Below are positions 1 to 7,877 of a stretch of 64,000 nucleotides of DNA, one piece after another. This DNA is from Lachnospiraceae bacterium AM93-12TA (GTDB taxonomy: Bacteria; Bacillota; Clostridia; Lachnospirales; Lachnospiraceae). The notes beneath the pieces were generated by a model that was not told where the DNA came from, made no database searches, and saw only the letters and a program-made list of their open reading frames with translations. The stretch's first letter is position 1, and the number at the start of each line of letters is the position of its first letter. Where the stretch lies: NCBI GenBank assembly GCA_027698105.1, contig JAQERH010000001.1, positions 122,513 to 186,512 on the forward strand, in the 5' to 3' direction. A program made the translations under genes and the position numbers.

Positions 1-274
1 TTCTGCGCCCTTCACCGCGAATCACCAGATAGTAATCTTTTCCTCGCTCATAAGGAAACTGAATGTCGAATCCAAATTCCCTGTCGATCACGCTTCCAAA
101 ATAAATCTGGCTGACATCGTCTCTTCTGGTAGCCACATACTTATGATCCAGATGCTTATGATTTTCATCCTCCACATCATAGGAAATGGCAGCCTCCGGA
201 GTCTTTCCAATGGCCCACCCGTTCAGCTGTATGGAGTTTTCGCGGATTCTCACCACATCTACGTTAAATTTCAT
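1..274 (-). CDS. Putative glycosyltransferase, N-terminal fragment (cut by window edge)
   Basis: Only the first 91 residues are visible; the gene runs off the left edge. The fragment begins MKFNVDVVRIRENSIQLNGW and is rich in beta-strand-type sequence, with an R-R-D-D-V motif near residue 50 and a G-F-D-I-Q-F-P-Y stretch. This resembles the beta-sandwich domain that precedes the catalytic domain in some Firmicute surface-polysaccharide glycosyltransferases, but no catalytic motif lies in the window, so the function is inferred. The ATG overlaps the stop of the upstream glycosyltransferase by ATGA, with AGGAGAG just ahead, so the two are probably translationally coupled. Confidence 0.5.
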   Translation of the reverse strand, partial: MKFNVDVVRIRENSIQLNGWAIGKTPEAAISYDVEDENHKHLDHKYVATRRDDVSQIYFGSVIDREFGFDIQFPYERGKDYYLVIRGEGRR

Positions 275-1314
275 GCTTTCTCTCCTGCTTCAAGGCTTTC
301 TTCCTGTTCTTCTGCCTGGGCTTCAGGGGCGTCCGGCTCTGTCTTCACCTGTTCAGCCCTGGTCTCCCCTGTACTCTGGCTGTCAAAATTCAGCCGCTCT
401 TCCTCCACGACCAGAGGGCGTTTCATCACCCTGGCATTGATCGATAAAATGTACTCTCCCACAAGGCCGATAAAGAAAATCTGCACCGAGCCAAGAAAAC
501 ACATGCCGATCAGCACAGGCGCCATACCTGCCGGGAAATCATTCCAGTGAAGCAGTTTTAAAATCAGATATACAAAGGCTACCGCAATGCTGATTCCGGC
601 ACAGATGCTTCCAAAGATGGTAGCCAGTCTCAGCCCCACCTTGGTATAGGAGGTAATGCTCAGCATTGCCGCATCGTAAAGGCGGTAAAAATTATTATGA
701 GTCTTTCCGGCTCTTCTCTGTGGCTGCACATAAGGGATTTCCTTCCGCTTGTAGCCTAACTCTGCCACAATACCGCGAAGAAACGGCGTTGGGTCGTCAA
801 GACGTCTCAGCACCTCGATAAACTCTCTGTCGTAAAGTCCAGAACCGGTAAAGTGCTCAATCTGCTCCACATCAGACAGCTTTTTAATCATCTTATAGTA
901 GCAGCTTCTCAGCCAGTACATCACAGGATTTTCCTTGCTTCCTGTCTTGATTCCAATTACAATCTTATAGCCCTTTTCCCACTCTCTCACATACTGCGGA
1001 ATCAGCTCCACCGGATCCTGGAAATCAGCCACCATGCTGATCACACAGTCCCCGGTTACCTGGAGAAGCCCATAGTAGGGGGAGTTAAACTGGCCGAAAT
1101 TCTTAGCGTTAAAAATCGCCTTAATCTTCGGATTCTGCCTGCACAGCTCTCTGAGAATGGGGCGCGTCTGGTCTGTGGAATCATTATCAATAAACACAAG
1201 CTCATAGTCATACTCCGGCAGATCCCTTGTCACGGTCTCCACCACAGCCTGGCTGATGGGTCCTACATTCTCTTCCTCATTATAGCAGGGAATTAAAATG
1301 CTGATTTTTTTCAT
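271..1314 (-). CDS. GT2 family polyprenyl-phosphate glycosyltransferase (DPM1/GtrB-like)
   Basis: Transfers a sugar from a nucleotide donor to a polyprenyl phosphate carrier at the membrane, by family. The protein opens with the GT2 signature ISILIPCYNEEENV, followed by the nucleotide-binding acidic stretch FIDNDSTDQT and a V-A-D-F-Q-D-P motif. Two hydrophobic helices near residues 225-250 and 262-290 anchor it, which is the GtrB/DPM1-like bacterial architecture. The C-terminal tail is long, acidic and low complexity, unlike typical GtrB. Start is ambiguous: ATG at 1314 is chosen, but a TTG at 1320 sits at better spacing from AGGAAG. It is coupled to the downstream gene by ATGA and probably belongs to the polysaccharide operon. 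Confidence 0.8.
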   Translation of the reverse strand: MKKISILIPCYNEEENVGPISQAVVETVTRDLPEYDYELVFIDNDSTDQTRPILRELCRQNPKIKAIFNAKNFGQFNSPYYGLLQVTGDCVISMVADFQDPVELIPQYVREWEKGYKIVIGIKTGSKENPVMYWLRSCYYKMIKKLSDVEQIEHFTGSGLYDREFIEVLRRLDDPTPFLRGIVAELGYKRKEIPYVQPQRRAGKTHNNFYRLYDAAMLSITSYTKVGLRLATIFGSICAGISIAVAFVYLILKLLHWNDFPAGMAPVLIGMCFLGSVQIFFIGLVGEYILSINARVMKRPLVVEEERLNFDSQSTGETRAEQVKTEPDAPEAQAEEQEESLEAGEKA

Positions 1315-1434
1315 TGTCAATCGTTCTCTCTTCCTGTCCCTCTTCAGGCAGGCTTAAATTTCACTTCAGGCCCATCCTGCAGGATTTTCTATTATTCTAA
1401 TCTTCTGCAGAGGAATTTACAAGGGACATTTTTC

Positions 1435-2376
1435 TTAAGATAAGCGGACACTGTCAATTACCTGGGCTATTCCATCACGGAATCGGACTCTTGGCTCCCA
1501 TCCAATCACCTGTTTCATCTTCGTCAGATCCGGAATCAGGTTCACCACGCCCTCCGCATTGGGCTTTCTCACTCCGTATACACAGCTTCCCTGTTTTCCA
1601 CACAGTTCGTACACAGTTTCCACAAAGTTTTTCAGTGGACCTGTCTCATCCATAGGTCCTCCCAGATTATAGACACATCCCTGTTCCATCAGGCTTTCCT
1701 GATATTCACAGAGCATGGCAATAGCTCTTCCTGCGTCGTCGATATGCATAAAATTCCAGTCCTGGGTACAGGCTCCCATCTCCATAACGCCTCCGGAAAG
1801 AAAGGTCTTTACGCAGGTGGAAAGCAGGGACCAGGGGTGATCCCCGATCCCATAGGTGCTGAAAATCCTGGCATGGCCATAGTCCATGGCGAGAATTCTG
1901 CAGAGAGCCTCCGCCTCTGTCCGAACCCTCAGTTTCGCTGCCCCGTAAGGAGATGTGGGACGGCACTCTGTCTCCTCGTCCATCAGAGTCTGATGAATCC
2001 CGTACTCTGCCTGGGAGCCAGTGAAAAGAAATCTCCTGCATCCGAGACTTTTCGCCGCCAGCACAGCTTTCAGGGTATCCTCTGCATTTTCCTCCTGGAC
2101 AGCCACAGCTGCTCTGGAATCACTTCCCGCTCCCTTCCAGCCCATGTGCAGGAATACGTCACAGGGCTCTGTAATCTGTCCTGTCAGACGATCAAGGCTT
2201 CCAAGATCCTCATTGAGAATCACCAGATGTTCTGGCTGGACTCCATTGACCAGAAGACGATCTGCCTTGACCGATCCCTTTCTCAACACTGCGTAAACCT
2301 TATGTCCCCGCTCAAGCAGGGCCTTCACTGCCCCGCTTCCGACAAAGCTGGTAGCTCCTGTGGCAACTATTTTCAT
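1435..2376 (-). CDS. NAD-dependent epimerase/dehydratase (extended SDR), nucleotide-sugar modifying
   Basis: An extended short-chain dehydrogenase of 313 residues. The N-terminus (MKIVATGATSFVGSGAVKAL) is a Rossmann NAD(P)-binding segment in the G-x-x-x-x-x-G style of sugar epimerases. A catalytic S...YGAAK triad lies near residue 145. These enzymes epimerise, dehydrate or reduce NDP-sugars in the cytoplasm. It lies directly downstream of the TPP-dependent enzyme and upstream of glycosyltransferases, so it may act on the same sugar. If the TPP enzyme adds a two-carbon branch as YerE does, this could be the following reductase; that is inference. The Shine-Dalgarno AAAGGCGG supports the start. 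Confidence 0.8.
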   Translation of the reverse strand: MKIVATGATSFVGSGAVKALLERGHKVYAVLRKGSVKADRLLVNGVQPEHLVILNEDLGSLDRLTGQITEPCDVFLHMGWKGAGSDSRAAVAVQEENAEDTLKAVLAAKSLGCRRFLFTGSQAEYGIHQTLMDEETECRPTSPYGAAKLRVRTEAEALCRILAMDYGHARIFSTYGIGDHPWSLLSTCVKTFLSGGVMEMGACTQDWNFMHIDDAGRAIAMLCEYQESLMEQGCVYNLGGPMDETGPLKNFVETVYELCGKQGSCVYGVRKPNAEGVVNLIPDLTKMKQVIGWEPRVRFRDGIAQVIDSVRLS

Positions 2377-2449
2377 ATGCGGCCGCCTTTCTGTCTCACT
2401 TCAAATTTTCTGTCTTTATATTCCGGCTTACTCTACTGCTTCCTGTGCC

Positions 2450-4375
2450 TTATTTTTGAATTCTGGGGATGATCATGTTTTCATCCATCTCCTCATCAGA
2501 GAGGAATGGCGCCAGATCCTCTAACGGCGGAGAAACCATGGTTCCATCCGGCAGTTTCTTAGCTGCTGACTTAGGCTCAAAGTTCTGATCAAGGGTCACA
2601 AATACCTCGCAGATCACCGGCCCGTCAATAGCCAGCGCCTCTTCCAGCTTCTCGTCCAGCTCTCTGTTTCCATGGATGGATACATATGGGAAGCCATAGG
2701 CCCATGCCAGCTTTTCCATACTTGGGAAGGTCAGATCCTTGCTGTCCACGCCGATTCCGATTAACGGCTCACCGAAGAAATTCTTCTGGGTCTGGCGGAT
2801 TGAATGGTAACCGCCGTTGTTAATCACAAAAATCTTAATGGGCAGCCATCTTCCAATCACAGTCTGCAGCTCCTGCAGATTCATCTGAATGCTTCCGTCT
2901 CCTGTTACCAGGATAATATCATGGGTGCTGTCTGCAATGCAGGCTCCGATGGAAGCGGGCAGGCCATAACCCATGGAAGCGATTCCGGAATTGGAAATAA
3001 ACCGCTGCCCCTTTTTCATAATGTTGGCGTGACCGCAGACTACATTGGCAGATCCATTGCCTACTACCACGATCTGATCCTCCAGAAGCCGCTCGCTCAG
3101 TTCATGGGCAAAGGCGTACACATTGGCCTCGTGCTCTGTGCCTCCCTCCATATGGCGGGGAAGAACCACCGGGTACTTCTCCTTCCAGGTCCGGCACTGT
3201 GCCAGCCACTGTTCCTGGGCTTCTCTTGCCGCCTCATCAATGGCATCCCTGGAAAGCTCTTCCTCTTTCAGAACCTCCTCCATGGTCTCCAGCAGATCCT
3301 TCACATCTGCATGAACCGGCATATCTACGTGAAGCGTAGGCTTTTTCAGCTCCTCCGCGTCAATATCATTGATGATTGTGTAGGCTTCTCTGGCCCATGT
3401 ATCAAAGCGATAGCCTACCTGGCGGAAGCTCAGACGGCTTCCAAGAGAAAGCAGCAAATCGCTGTTCTGGATGGCAAAGTTACCGGCCCGGTCTCCTACG
3501 TTTCCGCCCTTTCCTGTGTACAGGGGATGCTCGTCCCAGATGCAGTCGATACTGTCTGCTCCCGTCACCACCGGAATGTTCAGGGCCTCAGCCACCCGGA
3601 TAAATACTTCATGGGCTCCTGCGATTCTGATTCCATTTCCTGCGTTAATGACAGGACGCTTCGCCGCCCGAATCTTTTTAATAATCTCTCTGGCTGTCTC
3701 TTTCTCCACCTTTTTCGGAAGAAGTGCCCGGTATTCTCCCTGTCCGGCTGTGTCCATAGGAATTTCAGCTTCGCTCTTTTTCGCCCAGCCGGTTCCTCCT
3801 GCCTCATAATCTTTTGGATCAAAGCCAATCAGATCCTCTGTCTCTACCATGGCCGCCTGGACATTTAACGGCACATCCAGCCATACCGGGCCTGGACGGC
3901 CTGCATAAGCCAGATACAGGGCCTTCTCCATACAGAAGCGGATTCTCATGGGATCCGTAATCATTTCTGTATATTTTGTCATATTGGCCACAGAGCCGGT
4001 AATGTCAAATTCCTGATCTCCCATGGCACGCAGATGCAGATTTGTGCTTCGGGACATGGTATCATAGCGCACCTGTCCTGATACAATGAACATAGGAATG
4101 GAGTCCATAAAGCCCCCTGCCACTCCTGTCATGGCGTTAATTCCTCCAGGGCCTGTGGTGACACAGACTGCTGCAATCTGTCCGTGAATTCTGGCATAAG
4201 CTTCAGCTGCCATGGCACAGGCCTGCTCATGGTGGTTATAAATGCAGTTTAATCCTTCCTGGTGGCCCAGGGCGTCATCCAGATGCATGGCGCCTCCTCC
4301 GGTAATCATAAACACATCCTTAATTCCTGCTTCCAGAAGCTTCTGGGAAATATAGTTGGATACCTTTATCCGCAT
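2450..4375 (-). CDS. Thiamine pyrophosphate-dependent acetolactate-synthase-like enzyme
   Basis: A 641-residue three-domain TPP enzyme. The N-terminal Pyr domain has the activating glutamate in HHEQACAMAAEAYAR (about residue 50). A central Rossmann domain follows, then a PP domain with the G-D-G-S-I-Q-M-N Mg-TPP motif near residue 490. It is closest in pattern to the large subunit of acetohydroxyacid synthase. No regulatory small subunit or other branched-chain gene lies nearby, and the neighbours are sugar genes. A role in surface sugar synthesis, such as a YerE-like transfer of a pyruvate-derived two-carbon unit to a keto-sugar, is therefore more likely than valine synthesis, though unproven. 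It is divergent from the KdsB-like gene. The start has AAGGAG eight bases upstream. Confidence 0.8.
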   Translation of the reverse strand: MRIKVSNYISQKLLEAGIKDVFMITGGGAMHLDDALGHQEGLNCIYNHHEQACAMAAEAYARIHGQIAAVCVTTGPGGINAMTGVAGGFMDSIPMFIVSGQVRYDTMSRSTNLHLRAMGDQEFDITGSVANMTKYTEMITDPMRIRFCMEKALYLAYAGRPGPVWLDVPLNVQAAMVETEDLIGFDPKDYEAGGTGWAKKSEAEIPMDTAGQGEYRALLPKKVEKETAREIIKKIRAAKRPVINAGNGIRIAGAHEVFIRVAEALNIPVVTGADSIDCIWDEHPLYTGKGGNVGDRAGNFAIQNSDLLLSLGSRLSFRQVGYRFDTWAREAYTIINDIDAEELKKPTLHVDMPVHADVKDLLETMEEVLKEEELSRDAIDEAAREAQEQWLAQCRTWKEKYPVVLPRHMEGGTEHEANVYAFAHELSERLLEDQIVVVGNGSANVVCGHANIMKKGQRFISNSGIASMGYGLPASIGACIADSTHDIILVTGDGSIQMNLQELQTVIGRWLPIKIFVINNGGYHSIRQTQKNFFGEPLIGIGVDSKDLTFPSMEKLAWAYGFPYVSIHGNRELDEKLEEALAIDGPVICEVFVTLDQNFEPKSAAKKLPDGTMVSPPLEDLAPFLSDEEMDENMIIPRIQK

Positions 4376-4396
4376 GATGCTCTCCTTACTCTTTTT

Positions 4397-4413
4397 CCGG
4401 ATTCTGAATCCGG
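4397..4413. repeat. Perfect dyad in the leader of the TPP enzyme gene
   Basis: CCGGATTC T GAATCCGG is a 17-base palindrome with 8-base arms lying 20-40 bases upstream of the TPP-enzyme start codon. It could be an mRNA leader hairpin or an operator; the sequence does not decide between them. Confidence 0.4.
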
Positions 4414-4569
4414 CTGATTCTATATTTTGTATTTTTATATGTTACAGTTATATGAACAAATCTTTAAGTTTCTAAAAACCCACGCTCAGTATATCACAAT
4501 TTCCCGTAAATGCCTATTAAACTTTTTCTTACATTTCACGCAATATTTCATGGTTTTTGCCAGTTTTCC

Positions 4570-4598
4570 TTGTCTTTTAACTGGATTCTTTTTATAAT
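4570..4598 (+). promoter_or_regulatory. Sigma-70-type promoter for the KdsB-like/HAD/aldolase operon
   Basis: TTGTCT and TATAAT are separated by 17 bases, ending 28 bases before the KdsB-like start codon. Both hexamers are near consensus and the spacing is ideal. Confidence 0.7.
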
Positions 4599-4626
4599 GA
4601 AGTGAGATTTTTAGAAAGGCTGGCAG

Positions 4627-5376
4627 ATGAATATGAAAATTACTGGCATTATTCCGGCCAGATACGGCTCCACCCGCTTTCCGGGAAAGCCTCTGGCTCT
4701 TTTAGGCGGACGCCCTATGCTGCTCCATGTATTTGAACACGCTTCAAAATCCCGCCTGCTTACAGAGGTTTGCGTGGCTACTGAAAGCCTGAATATACAG
4801 GAAGCCTGTAAGTCCCTTTCCATCCCCTGCCTGATGACGGATCCAGCTCACGAAAATCCAACCTCCCGCCTGTGGGAGGCGGCAAAGAGCCTTCCTTCCG
4901 ATTTATACGTCATGATTGGAGGCGACGAGCCACTTCTCACAGGGGAAGATATCGATCTTGTCATCCAGGCAGCGCTTAACCGGATGGAGGATGAAAAAGG
5001 GCTTTTTGTGGCAAACGCCATGGCGCCTGTGCTCTCTCCCGCCGAGGCCATGGACACTGCCAACATCAAGGTCGTCTGCGGAGAAGACGGACGGGGACTC
5101 TACACCTCCCGTTTTCCCATTCCCTATCCCAAGGGAGAACTGAATTTTACCTACTGGAAATTTGCCAGCATCGGCGTCTACACGAGACAGGCTCTGGATT
5201 TCTTTGCAGATACGCCTAAAGGGCCTCTGGAAACCATAGAAGAGTGCGATCTGCTCCGCTTTATAGAGCACAATGTCCCTGTATACTTTACCAGTACAGG
5301 GCATCCCTCTCTGTCTGTGGACACGAAAAAGGATCTGCGCCAGGCAGACCTGATGATAGAGCAAATGCAGCAATAA
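4627..5376 (+). CDS. KdsB-like acylneuraminate/3-deoxy-manno-octulosonate cytidylyltransferase
   Basis: A cytidylyltransferase that by family activates a 2-keto-3-deoxy acid sugar as its CMP derivative. The start MNMKITGIIPARYGSTRFPGKP is the classic KdsB N-terminus with the I-P-A-R-x-x-S-x-R nucleotide-binding motif. The acidic metal site lies in M-I-G-G-D-E-P-L (residues about 98-105). Length (249) fits KdsB. The organism looks Gram-positive and would have no lipid A-Kdo core, so the natural substrate is probably another ulosonic acid used in surface glycans. It leads an operon with a HAD phosphatase and an aldolase fusion. GAAAGG precedes the start. Confidence 0.85.
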   Translation: MNMKITGIIPARYGSTRFPGKPLALLGGRPMLLHVFEHASKSRLLTEVCVATESLNIQEACKSLSIPCLMTDPAHENPTSRLWEAAKSLPSDLYVMIGGDEPLLTGEDIDLVIQAALNRMEDEKGLFVANAMAPVLSPAEAMDTANIKVVCGEDGRGLYTSRFPIPYPKGELNFTYWKFASIGVYTRQALDFFADTPKGPLETIEECDLLRFIEHNVPVYFTSTGHPSLSVDTKKDLRQADLMIEQMQQ

Positions 5377-5391
5377 AAATGGAGGATTATC

Positions 5392-6060
5392 ATGTACAAA
5401 GGAATTATCTTCGACTTAGACGGAACTCTTCTCGACACCTCAGAAGGGGTTCTGGCAAGCATCCGGCACACCATAAAAACCATGAACTACCGGGAACTGC
5501 CTCTGGAGACTCTTCTCACTTTTATCGGGCCTCCTGTCAAGCACTCCCTGATTAAGCATTACGGTCTCACAGATCAGGAGGCGGAAGAGGCCACAGAGGT
5601 CTTCCGCCAGCAGTATAAAAATGAGGATCTTTTAAAAGCACGCCCTTACGACGGCATTTTAGAACTCTTAAAATCCCTGAAAGATCAGGGCTTTCTGGTG
5701 GGTGTAGCCACACTGAAGCGGGAGGATTATGCTGTCACGATTTTAGAGCATTTTGGCATCGCAGAGTTCTGTGATCTCATCTGCGGCAGTGACTTTGCAA
5801 ATAAAATGACAAAAGCAGATGTGCTGAAAAAATGTATGGACGGACTGAAGCTGAATCCCTCTGAAACCCTCTTAATCGGAGATACCTCGTCAGACGGAAA
5901 CGGCGCAAAGGAGGCCGGCGCAGACTTTATGGCCGTCACCTTCGGCTTCGGCTATAAAACGAAAGAGGAGTGGCAGAACCACTTCTCACCTGTATTTACA
6001 GCAGCCGATCCATATGAGATCGCAGAATTTCTTCAGGTTTCTTTAGTGAAAGGACGGTAA
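5392..6060 (+). CDS. HAD-superfamily phosphatase (phosphoglycolate-phosphatase-like)
   Basis: A 222-residue haloacid-dehalogenase hydrolase with the nucleophile motif D-L-D-G-T-L-L-D-T at residues 8-16. A cap domain of subclass I follows, and then the C-terminal metal motif I-G-D-T-S-S-D-G-N near residue 163. HAD enzymes of this type remove phosphate from small metabolites. In this operon it may dephosphorylate the sugar-acid phosphate before CMP activation, as KdsC does for Kdo-8-phosphate; that is inference from position. It starts 15 bases after the cytidylyltransferase with a strong GGAGG. Confidence 0.85.
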   Translation: MYKGIIFDLDGTLLDTSEGVLASIRHTIKTMNYRELPLETLLTFIGPPVKHSLIKHYGLTDQEAEEATEVFRQQYKNEDLLKARPYDGILELLKSLKDQGFLVGVATLKREDYAVTILEHFGIAEFCDLICGSDFANKMTKADVLKKCMDGLKLNPSETLLIGDTSSDGNGAKEAGADFMAVTFGFGYKTKEEWQNHFSPVFTAADPYEIAEFLQVSLVKGR

Positions 6061-6065
6061 TCCAT

Positions 6066-7694
6066 ATGAAACAGGTAAAGCTTCTCGACTGCACGCTCCG
6101 TGATGGAGGCTATGTCAATGACTGGAATTTTGGACACGACAACATGGTAAATATCTTTGAACGCCTCATAAGCGCAGGCGTGGATATTTTAGAGATTGGC
6201 TTTCTCGACGACAGGCGTCCCTTTGATAAAAACCGCACCATTATGCCGGATACAGCCAGCGCAGACCGTCTGTTCGGCAGTCTTGACAAGAAAAATACCA
6301 TGCTGGTAGGCATGATTGACTATGGAACCTGTGCCATTGAAAACCTGTCCCCATGCAGCGAAAGCTGCCTGGACGGAATCCGGGTTATCTTTAAAAAGCA
6401 CATTATGAAAGAGGCTCTGGCTTTCTGTACCCAGGTGAAGGCTCTGGGCTACCAGGTCTTTGTCCAGGCCGTTTCCATTACAAGCTACTCTGACAGGGAG
6501 CTTTTAGATCTCATCGACCTGGTCAATGCCTTAAATCCCTACGCCCTGTCCATGGTAGACACTTACGGCCTACTCCACCAAAACAGCCTGCTCCACTACT
6601 TTGAAATCCTGGACCACAACCTGAACCCTGAGATCGCCATTGGCTACCACTCCCACAACAATTTCCAGATGGCCTACGCCAACAGCATGGAAATGTTATC
6701 CAAGCCAGTGAACAGAACCGTTCTGGTAGACGCCTCCCTCTACGGCATGGGAAAAAGCGCCGGAAATCTGCCTGCAGAGCTGATTTCCATGCACATGAAT
6801 CTCCACTACGGAAAATCCTACGACACCAGCCAGATGCTGGAGGCCATTGATATCAATATCATGCCGTTTTTTGAGAAAAGTCCCTGGGGCTACAGTCTCT
6901 TTTTCTACATTGCAGCCTCCAATAACTGCCATCCGAATTATGTGAAATTTCTGATGGACAAGCACACCCTGTCCTTAAAGTCCTTAAATGTGATTCTTGG
7001 ACAGATTGAGCCTGAAAAAAAGCTGATGTATGATAAGGACTACATCGAAAACCTGTATTTAAACTATCAGAACATGGAGTGCAGAGATGAGGAGGACTTA
7101 AAACGTCTGTCTGAGGAGTGGGCGGGCCGTTCCCTTCTCCTACTGGGCCCCGGCAAAAACATGGAGCTTCAGAGAGAGCGGATCGACCGCTATATTGAGA
7201 AGCACCATCCCGTTCTCATTGCCGTCAACTACATTCCGGAGGATATTCCGGTAGACTATGTCTTCCTGAGCAATTCCAGACGGTATGTGCAGCTTGCCAC
7301 ACGGCTGCTGGAGCTTAAAACGGAGCAGGAGGGCAATCCGGCATCTGTCCGTGTCATTGCCACCTCCAACGTAACCAACACAAACGGCTCCTTTGACTAT
7401 ACCTTAAATTACAGCTCCCTCATCGACAGGGAAGCTGAGATTATTGACAATTCCTTTGTCATGCTGTTAAATGTGCTGGTAAAAGCAGGGGTATCCCAGG
7501 CAGCCTGCGCCGGCTTCGACGGCTACAGTGTAGGAGGCGACAACTATTTTAACTCCGATATGGACTACCGCATCGGAAAAGAAAAATCCATGAATCTCAA
7601 CTCTTATGTGAAAAACATCCTGAAAAAGCTTTCAGGAAGCTTTCATGCAGAGTTTATCACTGATTCCTGGTATGAGGAGAAGCAGGGCCATTAA
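6066..7694 (+). CDS. DRE-TIM/HMGL-type aldolase fused to an unrecognised C-terminal domain
   Basis: Residues about 1-290 are an HMG-CoA-lyase/4-hydroxy-2-oxovalerate-aldolase-type TIM barrel. Visible are L-D-C-T-L-R-D-G-G-Y (residues 6-15, the metal-binding DRE-like motif) and G-Y-H-S-H-N-N near residue 198 (metal-ligand histidines). Such enzymes make or break C-C bonds next to a 2-keto acid using pyruvate. Residues about 350-542 form a second domain with L-L-L-G-P-G-K-N and alternating beta-strands that I do not recognise with confidence; it is Rossmann-like in pattern. The gene follows the HAD gene by 5 bases, so it likely builds or modifies the keto-sugar acid activated by the KdsB-like enzyme. 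The product is unknown. Confidence 0.75.
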   Translation: MKQVKLLDCTLRDGGYVNDWNFGHDNMVNIFERLISAGVDILEIGFLDDRRPFDKNRTIMPDTASADRLFGSLDKKNTMLVGMIDYGTCAIENLSPCSESCLDGIRVIFKKHIMKEALAFCTQVKALGYQVFVQAVSITSYSDRELLDLIDLVNALNPYALSMVDTYGLLHQNSLLHYFEILDHNLNPEIAIGYHSHNNFQMAYANSMEMLSKPVNRTVLVDASLYGMGKSAGNLPAELISMHMNLHYGKSYDTSQMLEAIDINIMPFFEKSPWGYSLFFYIAASNNCHPNYVKFLMDKHTLSLKSLNVILGQIEPEKKLMYDKDYIENLYLNYQNMECRDEEDLKRLSEEWAGRSLLLLGPGKNMELQRERIDRYIEKHHPVLIAVNYIPEDIPVDYVFLSNSRRYVQLATRLLELKTEQEGNPASVRVIATSNVTNTNGSFDYTLNYSSLIDREAEIIDNSFVMLLNVLVKAGVSQAACAGFDGYSVGGDNYFNSDMDYRIGKEKSMNLNSYVKNILKKLSGSFHAEFITDSWYEEKQGH

Positions 7695-7710
7695 AGCCCT
7701 GTTTCTTTTT
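7683..7710 (+). terminator. Rho-independent terminator of the KdsB-like operon
   Basis: CAGGGC, a 7-base loop and GCCCTG followed by TTTCTTTTT. The hairpin overlaps the aldolase stop codon. Confidence 0.75.
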
Positions 7711-7806
7711 GCCTCTTTTATCGCTTCTCTCTCCTTCCTGTTTCTGGTTTCCCACTCCTTCCAGCGCTTCCAGCAACCTGCACTTTCATTCTCTCTCAGG
7801 CCACGT

Positions 7807-7812
7807 TATAAT
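7807..7812 (+). promoter_or_regulatory. Probable -10 element for the cell-wall-binding protein
   Basis: TATAAT 66 bases upstream of the start codon. No good -35 is visible at 16-18 bases (TTTCAT at 7784), so the promoter is weak or activator-dependent. Confidence 0.35.
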
Positions 7813-7877
7813 AAGCACCGTAATGCAACGATGGATTTTCAAACACACTTCATTCACAAAAAAGGAGAGAACATTCC

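Noticed and set aside
2804..3868. 354-codon plus-strand open frame opposite the TPP enzyme
   Set aside because: No ribosome site or family motif; it lies wholly inside a well-supported gene on the other strand. The same holds for other long antisense frames, e.g. 13940-14569 and 18172-18897.
4627..5376. KdsB homologue taken as proof of lipopolysaccharide and a Gram-negative host
   Set aside because: All other features (ribosome sites, Grd system, wall-binding repeats, split GcvP, lack of LPS core genes) point to a Gram-positive; a different ulosonic acid is more likely.
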